Part shown: positions 57,060 through 64,000 of the stretch, piece by piece
Position numbering within the stretch: the stretch's first letter is position 1
How the letters are laid out: each line of letters opens with the position of its first letter
Assembly: GCA_007026445.1 (NCBI GenBank)
Contig: VDMD01000001.1
Coordinates: forward strand, 1,116,001-1,180,000
Length of the DNA: 64,000 nt
Reading direction: 5' to 3'
Source of the DNA: Schizophyllum amplum
Lineage: Eukaryota > Basidiomycota > Agaricomycetes > Agaricales > Schizophyllaceae
Position numbers and translations under genes: made by a program
Notes under the pieces: model-generated
What the model saw: the letters and a program-made list of their open reading frames with translations, nothing else
Told to the model about the DNA's origin: nothing
Database searches by the model: none

Positions 57060-58408
57060 ATGGAAGACGCTTTCCAGTTCATCATCGAGTCGCCGCAGAC
57101 TACAACAGGGCACAAGAAGCGCCCCCGTCTGGTCACGTCCTGCGACAATTGGCACGTCACCCTCCCAGCCCTTTGTCTCCAACTCTCATCGCGTCTCCCA
57201 GCCGCCTCAAGAAGATAAAATGTCTCCAATCATCTCCGGAGACCAAGTGCGAGGCATGTAAAGCCGCCAAGATCCCTTGCAAGTTTAAAGATCGCGAGCG
57301 CTACTTTGCGGAGCGCAGCCGAGCGATCGCTGGCCCCAATGTAGCGACCGCGTACACTCCAATCGAGGAGCGGTGCGTACCCTATACGCCCACGCGACGC
57401 GCGCACTCATTGTCTTCAGCGCCGCCGAGAACGGTTCCTCCATGGATGCCTTTTCAATATCTGGCGCGCCATATGGCAGTAGTGGTCCCTCCTCGCGCGC
57501 AACCCATTCCCCCAAACCCAGTGGCGCAGTGGCTGCAGATCCTAATGCGAGTGGACGCTTTCAGCCGTACCCGACCAACTTCCAGCCGGGCCACAGGTGT
57601 GTACTCCATTGCCTAGTTTAACACAAGTCTCACCATTTGCAGACATTCAACCTCGTCCCCGATCAATTCCTCGTATCCGAGCCATCAAGCCCAAGGGGGT
57701 TACAATTATATGGCATCCACACCATTACCTCTCGTCCAGCAGCCCCAGCGTATAAATCTTTTCGACCAGGACAACGCCCATTATCCCAACCGTACCCTGA
57801 TTACCGAATTCACGGAGCAATTCATTCGTCATCATGCGCATAATTTCCCCTTCGTCAACGTGAACGAGATTTGGAAGCAAGTTTGGAGCGGCACGCTTCC
57901 CGCGCCGTTTGCCAGCTGTATAGCATCTCTCGCATGCAAGTACGTGTCGCCGGATGCACACGCGTGTTAAAAGTTCTCAATGCCTTGCTTTAGGCACAGC
58001 ACACGCGCCGATCTCACGCATGACCGCACTACGGAATCAGTCGCTGAAGCCTACGCCGAGAACGCCAAAGTGCGTTGTCCTCCGTGCTCTTCGTATCATG
58101 ACTCACGACAAACTTTCAGACGATGCTTGGCAGACGACCCGCAGGCACTATGGCGATGCTTCATACCCTCATTCTCCTCGCTTGGGCAGAGCAGCGTCTA
58201 GGCAAGGCAGACGGTGAGCTCGCCTAAGCACCACGCGTTTCAGTCAACTCACGTCAAGCCAGATGCCCGTACGCACTACGACATGGCGATGCGGATGGCC
58301 GTAGATCTTGGTATGACCAACAGCAGCATCAACTTAATTGGCGACCAGCGCGACGTTCGCGTGCTTACCTGGGGAAATCTTGTCGAACTTCACCACGCTT
58401 GTGAGTAG
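57060..58408 (+). CDS. Zn2Cys6 transcription factor, 3' end unresolved (possibly decaying)
   Basis: The ATG at 57060 opens MEDAFQFIIESPQTTTG. Exon 1 ends at 57151 within the second cysteine codon; a 50 bp GC-AG intron (TTG|GCACGT, acceptor 57201) joins to RLKKIKCLQSS, restoring CDNC...KC...KCEACKAAKIPC, a full zinc cluster. Further exons give a linker and the fungal regulatory domain: FDQDNAHYPNRTLITEFTEQ, FIRHHAHNFPFVNV, SVAEAYAENAK, MLHTLILLAWAEQRLGKADG, MAMRMAVDLGMTNSSI and RVLTWGNLVELHHA. Past about 58401 the natural acceptor (CGCTAG, 58473) leads to a stop within four codons, and the later part of the domain cannot be assembled. Either the 3' end uses splicing I cannot see or the gene is broken. 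Confidence 0.7.
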
Positions 58409-60141
58409 TAGCACCAATCCGACTGGCACCTCATACTCACTTCCTCCTTGTGTCCGCGCGCTAGTGCGCACATAATTGGACGGTAACGCTCCCCTTCCGT
58501 TGCAATGCTATCGCTGCATCATTCCATCTCGAACATGTTGTACACTACACCGCACCCACCCTAATTATTGCAATACTCGGACTCCATCTCAATGTTTTCC
58601 TAGGCGTCTTTCGAGAAGTCGCCCCCATCCTCTCCTCCCTACGCGTTGGTTTACACTATTTTCTGTAATCACCTGCTGTAGTTGGCTAGATCTCGTTGAT
58701 ATACTCACATACTGTAAACACGCTCTGCGCTTGCTATCGATAATTACTGCGGACGAGACCTCGACGAGGACGATAATAGGACGCGCGACATTGGGCCACT
58801 CAAGGCCACTCACCGCCGAGCTCGATCGATACACGTTCCTGGGCACTATCACCTTTTCATTTGACCCTTTGCCTTTGTTCGGTGGATGGGTCGAAAGAAG
58901 GCCGCCGATCTTCGTGTCTAAGTATGCCACGAGACGGTCGCGTGGATAGCGTGGTAAGTAGCTCCATGGCTCTCGAGAAGCGCGAGGTCACTGTCGTCAT
59001 CACTTTATACAGACCGCCATGTGGCCGAAAGTTGAACTTTGAGACACCTGTCTCTCGCCTTCTCATACAGCTGGTGCAGCTTACCGACCGGATTAGCAAC
59101 CATGCTACGAAAGGGGCCCTAAAACTCCCAGACGACGTGGACATCGTTGCGTGCGTGCGAAACCAGGGACTCTTCATTGAAATGGAACGGAGAACCCTGG
59201 GAGAACCTCAGGGAGACCTCATCGACATCTGTTGGAGGTCTTTATCAGCGATCAGTGGTGAGCATGCACACTGCCTCCCAACTGCCTCCGCAGATACTCT
59301 TCTGGTCCGTAATTATGGGCGCCTGGGCTCCCAGACCATGTGACGGACAGCGTATGTAGTTCACCGTTTGACTCTAAACGTGATTTTCGGCTGAGCGCTG
59401 TATTTCACGGGAAAACCACCCGAGCTGGTCTTTTCGCAGTACGTCTCTACATTATTTCTCGGTGCTACTGAACAAACGACCGTTATTCTTGCTCCGGGAC
59501 GGTGTCTGCTTTCCAAGGCAAGTCACGCAATGCGCCTATGTCCTGATTTGACTGATTGGGCCCCCGTTGTTTCCAGGGACACACGAGGAGAGATTAGTTT
59601 CACGATATTAGCAGGTGCCATTTGCTGACCCATGCTCTGTAGTTGTCTGTTCCACTGCAGCGGACACTGTGGCACCGGCAATTGCCGTGCCTCAACAGAT
59701 GGACATCTGCTACCTTGCTTTTGCAGTCAAACTATTCAGGAAACCCCTTCCGCGCAGCACATAGGAGCATATACGACGGGCCTCTTGGCTCAAGTTGAGC
59801 CTCAGGGCATCCAAAAAGATCGCACCGTCTAGTTCCATAATTCTGCGCACGTGTGGCCTCTCAAACCATCGCACAACTTTGTCCTCCAGATTCGGCACGC
59901 AAGCGCACCGGACAGTCAGCTTACTCCAGGGCTGTCTCGGACTGTTTCACCAATACAGTAACGCCAAGGAGGCGCTCATTCGGGCCGATCCTGAATATGG
60001 CCACGGCGGACGGCGCTAGCGCCTGACGATGGTGGCGTCGCTCTGGGCGCAGCGCACCAGCCAGCGGACTTGAAGCGCCTCGATAGCTACCACCATCGTC
60101 TGCGCTTCCGTCCTCTCGTCCCAGTGCAGCTTGGAAGGCAG
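58409..60141. other. Remnants downstream of the zinc-cluster regulator
   Basis: Isolated plus-strand frames look protein-like (LTDRISNHATKGALKLPDDV near 59085; QLPPQILFWSVIMGAW near 59280) and could be distal exons of the regulator, but stops and missing junctions separate them. Nothing complete can be built. Confidence 0.35.
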
Positions 60142-61228
60142 ATGTCCGATGCCTTCACAATTGCGGCCAACCTGCGGGTAGCCTCATTGTCCATCGCGGT
60201 CTTTCAGTACGTACACCTCCCTCTTTTGGGGGCACACCTTGCTTGCCTCTCACGCGTCGGGTTGCGTCGGCTCTGACGCGCTCCGCAGCTTTGCTGAAGT
60301 GTTGCCGAGAGGGTGGCGACTTCTTCGCGACTCCCAAGGCTTGACGTTAGTGCAGACCACCTTGCCGTGGACTTAATCTGAGCGCTGAGCGTCCGATCAA
60401 GCGTTTCTGTGGTTCTCTTCGTGCTCATCAAGTGCGTGGTGCTAAGAAACATGCCGCGATCTTCTCGGATTGACCTGCATTCACCCCAGTACGACGAGCG
60501 TCTGCGCGCTGGCGCTGTCCAATGTCGGCTTCTTCTACCCACACTTTACGGTGGCGAGCTGTGCGCGCTTCTATCTGCTTCCTCCAGCCTTCAAGGGTGC
60601 GTCCTACGACCCGCTCTCTTGATATATCTGCTGATATCGAGCGCCTTACGGTAGTCATCCAGGCGATGGTCTCTCAAGCTATCATGGGCGTCCGGTATGG
60701 GCGGGCAGAAGCCTAATTCAACAAGAGCGACACTCACACATGCCTAGAGCGATTAACTTATCGCGGAGGAACCGTGTCATAATCATGGCGCTCTTTGTAT
60801 ATTATATCGTCACTTGTACAGTGAGTTGCCCACTATCCGCTCCTCAGAGGTATACGGGCTGATATGTGTTACAGCTTGAGTGGATTACTACTCTTCACCA
60901 ACGGACACGTAAGTGCACTTCCATTGTTGGAAAGCCGGCTAAGACAGGCGCAGCGGACATGAACGCAGACCACGTACGTCACGAATGGCCCAGACCGTGG
61001 CCACTGGCCGTTGGCTGACCAGAACCTTCCAATCATATAGGGCAAGTAAGACGGTAAACCCTCTTTATACCTGCAGATCATTTCACAACAAACCCCCCTA
61101 CAAGCTGTCGCGCGGTGAATCACTTGCGGATATTTGGGGCTTGGATCCACTACGCGCTCGCGATGGTATACGACCTCGTTACGACGGCCATCTGCACGTG
61201 GTTCCTCTTCCATTTCCGCGCCGCCAGC

Positions 61229-61368
61229 TGTTGGGATTGGTGTGCTTGGACCGGCCCAATGGGGAAGTCCGCCGGATTAGGTAGTCATTGTTCCCATTGT
61301 ACTCTCTCGTCCTGAACCATCATCATTTGTGTTCGTGTTCGTGTCTGTGCCGCTTTCTTCATTTAATA
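61229..61368 (+). repeat. Left LTR
   Basis: 140 bp, TGTTGGGATTGG...TTTAATA; no difference from 62652-62791 was seen by eye. Preceded by target duplication CCAGC. The right half is T/C-rich with GTTCGTGTTCGTG. Confidence 0.93.
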
Positions 61369-61381
61369 GGTTATGAGCCCC
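61369..61381 (+). other. Primer-binding site, half initiator-tRNA(Met) type
   Basis: GGTTATGAGCCCC immediately after the left LTR. Its complement GGGCTCATAACC matches the anticodon stem-loop (CAU anticodon) of eukaryotic initiator tRNA(Met). Drosophila copia and yeast Ty5 prime from this internal half-tRNA position, which supports the copia assignment. Confidence 0.8.
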
Positions 61382-61493
61382 GCGCTCTAGCTTATCTAAA
61401 CCTCAAAAACAGTCTCCCTGCTTGCTCTAAACCCTCAGAAAACCCCTACGAAAATTTCCTCTTATCTGATCACCCTCTATCGGCTCATCCACG

Positions 61494-62555
61494 ATGTCCC
61501 TCATCTCTCCTGTCCTCTCCAGGGGTCTGGAGCGTATCCCTGACCTTGCGGGAGAGTCCGATTGGCACTCCTTCAAGGAGCAGATGTCGCGCTTCTTCCG
61601 CGCTGCTCAGGCCGACTACGTCACCTCTGACCCTGCTGCTGCGGTGCCTGACCCCAAGAAGCCCCTCGATGCTGAGCTTGAGTGGCTGCTCTACACCAAG
61701 CTCAGTCCCGACGCCGCGGCACTGGTCAAGGACTGCACAGGGGCAAAGGCGATCTGGAAGGTGCTGAAGGAGAAGTACGAGAAGCCCACTCCCTGGAAGC
61801 GCATGCATGCTCGCAAGGCCTTCCAGCAGTGCCGCCATGACCCCTCTCACCCCATCGAGACGCACATCGCCAACGTCAAGGCGCAGAAGGCCATCCTCAC
61901 TGGCCTGGGCGTCACTGTCTCTGATGACGAGGTCATGGACGTCATCCTCATCAACCTGGATGACTCCTTCGATCAGATACGTATCAACATCCTCTCCCAG
62001 ACCGCCCTCACCCTCGACACCGCCATTAACATGCTCACCTCGAACTCTGGCGCGGCATTCAGTGTCAAGCAGGAGGAGTTCATCCCTTTGCTTGCGGGGA
62101 ATGCCGCTCGTGTTGGCCGCGGTCGCCAGGAGCAGGAGGGTCTGTCGGACGGGCGCCAGAATGACCCCAGCACATTCTGGCTGGACGACAAGGGGTATCG
62201 CTGGTGCAACGTCAACAGCAGGGACTGTCACCGCTGTGGGCGTTCCGGGCATATCGCCGCCTTCTGCATGTTCGCCATGCCCGAGGCGATCAGGCAGAAG
62301 ATCTCGGACAAGGTGCATCTCAATGCGAACATGGTCGCCTCGCTCGCGGAGCTTGACGCGGAGGTCGAGCAGGACTACCAGGTGGATCAGGCTTATGGCG
62401 CGTATGTCGTTCCTGCTCGTCGGTCGTCCCCCTCCCCTCCTTCTTCACCGCGTCTCGCTTCCCCCGCCCCTTCGTCCTCGGCCACCGCTTCTGTCCGCCA
62501 GGGTCGTGCCCCTCGTTCCTCCAGGAATGCGCCGAAGATGATTCTCTTCTCGTGA
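61494..62555 (+). CDS. Copia-type Gag polyprotein with CCHC zinc knuckle
   Basis: Uninterrupted 353 aa frame. The N-terminal half has the copia gag (UBN2-like) pattern: LSRGLERIPDLAGESDWHSF, AKAIWKVLKEKYEKPTPWKR, and ETHIANVKAQKAILTGLGV with DDEVMDVILINL. A CX2CX4HX4C knuckle (CHRCGRSGHIAAFC) lies at residues 245-258. The C-terminus is Ser/Pro/Arg-rich. The frame stops 96 bp before the right LTR, so no pol follows. It would form the nucleocapsid shell and package element RNA. Confidence 0.9.
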   Translation: MSLISPVLSRGLERIPDLAGESDWHSFKEQMSRFFRAAQADYVTSDPAAAVPDPKKPLDAELEWLLYTKLSPDAAALVKDCTGAKAIWKVLKEKYEKPTPWKRMHARKAFQQCRHDPSHPIETHIANVKAQKAILTGLGVTVSDDEVMDVILINLDDSFDQIRINILSQTALTLDTAINMLTSNSGAAFSVKQEEFIPLLAGNAARVGRGRQEQEGLSDGRQNDPSTFWLDDKGYRWCNVNSRDCHRCGRSGHIAAFCMFAMPEAIRQKISDKVHLNANMVASLAELDAEVEQDYQVDQAYGAYVVPARRSSPSPPSSPRLASPAPSSSATASVRQGRAPRSSRNAPKMILFS

Positions 62556-62578
62556 TGGATATAGGAGGATGCACATTT

Positions 62579-62651
62579 GGTGGGAGTTGCAGGATTAGGT
62601 GGGAGCTTGATTAGGTGGGAGTTCTTTTGCGGTCCGGCGCACAGGTGGGAG
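62579..62651 (+). repeat. Four copies of GGTGGGAG, last one the polypurine tract
   Basis: GGTGGGAG at 62579-62586, 62598-62605, 62614-62621 and 62644-62651. The last copy abuts the right LTR and is therefore the likely plus-strand primer tract. Four G-triplet runs in 73 bp could form a G-quadruplex. Confidence 0.75.
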
Positions 62652-62791
62652 TGTTGGGATTGGTGTGCTTGGACCGGCCCAATGGGGAAGTCCGCCGGAT
62701 TAGGTAGTCATTGTTCCCATTGTACTCTCTCGTCCTGAACCATCATCATTTGTGTTCGTGTTCGTGTCTGTGCCGCTTTCTTCATTTAATA
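62652..62791 (+). repeat. Right LTR
   Basis: 140 bp copy of 61229-61368 with no difference seen. Followed by target duplication CCAGC at 62792-62796, after which the host exon continues. Confidence 0.93.
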
Positions 62792-63657
62792 CCAGCGCCA
62801 ACGCCTCGAAGACACCGTGAGTGATACCTTTGGTTTCGAAGTGGCGCCAACACTAATCTCGGTCATTTTGAAGGCTTTCGCATCTAACTACTGTGTGCGC
62901 TGTTTGCTCCCTCCACCGCGTGCTTGCCCGACCTCGTCCCCAGGATGCTCTATGATGGCATGAGTTATTTCGTGGTCCTATCAAGTCTGTTCACGTACGA
63001 TTGCTGGGCCGAATCCTTGGTTCTGACGCAGCGACCTCTACAGGCATAAACGTTCTGAACTTGGTCTTCTATCGAACCGATGAGCAATCCAGGTGAATCA
63101 TCTCTTGCATCCAGTTCATTTGACATTGCTCATTGTCAGCAGACTGCCGGGTAAGGGCATTTTTCCGCATCGTACAACATGCGGAACTTGACAAGATACA
63201 CGCCACGCAGAAGTTCACTGGGTTATGCGTTAACATGGATCATGTCAGCTAAGCTGCTCCTACATCTGCACGGTACGCCGAACTCCCGCCTCCTTCGTGC
63301 TGCACCCAGCTCACAGCTTCTACAGAAGCTCCGAGGCGCTCGGATTGCGCAGAAATCTGGCCGGACGCTGGCGCTAGCGTTACCGTTATTCGCCCAGTGT
63401 GTTCTATGCAAGCCAGAACGCAAGCGCTCAGATCTATGCACTCGCAGAAGCGCTACCCCGCTCTCGAGCTGTGCTCGCTACCGGAGGAGGAAATCATCGA
63501 CAAAGGAGATAGCGCCGATTTCGAGATGCCGGACCATGTAGACGTGGAGGTTCGCATCGAGCGCACCGTGAGGATTGAGCGACGTGCGTCTTTATTCCAC
63601 CTCGAGGATTATTCGCTCGCGGGACGGTCCATGACATACGGTTATCCGCGTCTATAA

Positions 63658-64000
63658 TTCACATGCGTCCTCCCACCTGGTGTAAACTATGCCGATGTTG
63701 AACAACATAAGTTAAAGTAACAAGTTATCATGGGTGTTCCTATGCAGTTACCCCTTCAGGAAGGTCTTCAACGCGGCTTCAGCGCACGGACGTCCCCTAA
63801 CCAGACGAGATCATTGCCTTCCGACATCGTGCTGCAATCTTCCGAGAGCACATTGGGCACTGCTGATTGGCGCCCGGATCATGCGCTGGTCACCAAGAAG
63901 CTGAACCAGAGCGTGAGAGCGAGTCCGCCCGCACTCAACTTGAGTCTTGGGCTCGCCCAAGTTTCGTGTCGGTCGAGCGCGTTCTTGCAAGATGGATGTT
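63658..64000. other. Window end, possible partial gene
   Basis: A plus-strand frame from ATG 63730 (MGVPMQLPLQEG) is open to the window end (about 90 codons). It has no recognised domain and no promoter support; it may be a chance frame or a first exon. Confidence 0.25.

Larger units (their letters stand above)
61229..62791 (+). mobile_element. Gag-only LTR retrotransposon (TR-GAG type, Ty1/copia lineage)
   Basis: 1,563 bp element with two 140 bp LTRs that look identical by eye, flanked by the 5 bp duplication CCAGC (61224-61228 and 62792-62796). The LTRs start TGTTGGG and end TTTAATA (TG...TA). A primer site directly follows the left LTR, a purine-rich tract precedes the right LTR, and the only gene is gag. 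There is no protease, integrase, reverse transcriptase or RNase H, so it must be mobilised by a full-length relative. Identical LTRs and intact gag point to recent insertion. It lies in a coding exon of the DUF6533 gene, same orientation. Confidence 0.93.
60142..63657 (+). pseudogene. DUF6533-family membrane protein gene cut by a retrotransposon
   Basis: Exons before the insertion: ATG 60142 with MSDAFTIAANLRVASLSIAV; HFAEVLPRGWRLLRDSQGL (the DUF6533 N-terminal pattern); VSVVLFVLI; TTSVCALALSNVGFFYPHFT with ASCARFYLLPPAFK; VIQAMVSQAIMGVR; RAINLSRRNRVIIMALFVYY; LEWITTLHQRT; then SCRAVNHLRIFGAWIHYALA and MVYDLVTTAICTWFLFHF to the codon at 61228. After the element the frame resumes with ANASKT, followed by MLYDGMSYFVVLS, INVLNLVFYRTDEQS, SSLGYALTWIMSAKLLLHLH and the family C-terminus (DVEVRIERTVRIERR, LEDYS), stop 63655-63657. 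All other junctions look intact, so the insertion is the only clear lesion. The family has several helices and no known role. Confidence 0.75.

Noticed and set aside
61485..62318. 277-codon minus-strand frame within the retrotransposon
   Set aside because: It is the antisense shadow of gag; the plus strand carries the clear Gag motifs.
1..64000. CRISPR arrays, operons, prophage or biosynthetic cluster
   Set aside because: The window is eukaryotic with spliced genes; no spaced repeats, no polycistrons, and no backbone enzyme (PKS, NRPS, terpene synthase) was seen.

Overview
The window is nuclear DNA from a filamentous basidiomycete, most likely an Agaricomycete (mushroom or wood-decay fungus). 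The evidence is genes cut by many 45-70 bp introns with GT(A/G)NGT donors, GC-rich coding exons, and families common in that class: BTB/POZ proteins, DUF6533-type membrane proteins, a second multi-helix membrane family, Zn2Cys6 regulators and a divergent G-alpha. The species cannot be named from the sequence. Gene models were built by eye from reading frame, splice sites and family resemblance. No search was run, so family calls rest on remembered motifs.

Left part (1-22.5 kb), mostly minus strand: a partial Zn2Cys6 regulator; a mitochondrial carrier of the Leu5/CoA type; methylthioadenosine phosphorylase; a Cbp3 chaperone for complex III (plus); the meiotic factor Hop2; the polarisome scaffold Spa2 with a small paralogue made of Spa2-homology repeats beside it; the 3-ketoacyl-CoA reductase of fatty-acid elongation (plus); a broken BTB gene; a 500 bp foldback element; RAD50; and a multi-pass membrane protein.

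Middle part (24.5-45.5 kb): an amino-acid permease, a small secreted protein, a coiled-coil/low-complexity protein, a Ser/Gly-rich single-pass membrane protein, a disordered SPFVGG-repeat protein, a strong candidate fungal PAXX (end-joining factor), a dimeric alpha/beta-barrel protein, an unrecognised gene, a soluble fumarate reductase fused to cytochrome b5, and a Dal81-like Zn2Cys6 regulator.

Right part (45.5-64 kb): a 3.4 kb gene-poor stretch, a G-alpha with an altered catalytic centre, a divergent pair (UCH37 deubiquitinase and Mediator MED31), an SLC35C2-like transporter, a third Zn2Cys6 regulator with an unresolved 3' end, and a DUF6533 membrane-protein gene cut in a coding exon by a 1,563 bp Gag-only LTR retrotransposon.

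The observations most worth following are: the Gag-only retrotransposon with 140 bp LTRs that look identical, a 5 bp target duplication and a half-tRNA(iMet) primer site inside a host exon; the near-perfect 500 bp inverted repeat flanked by TA; the PAXX candidate with a Ku-binding-like tail; the Spa2-homology-only paralogue beside SPA2; the G-alpha whose catalytic Gln is Ser; and several introns that need GC-AG splicing. The genes do not form one pathway; most are housekeeping genes in ordinary fungal synteny.
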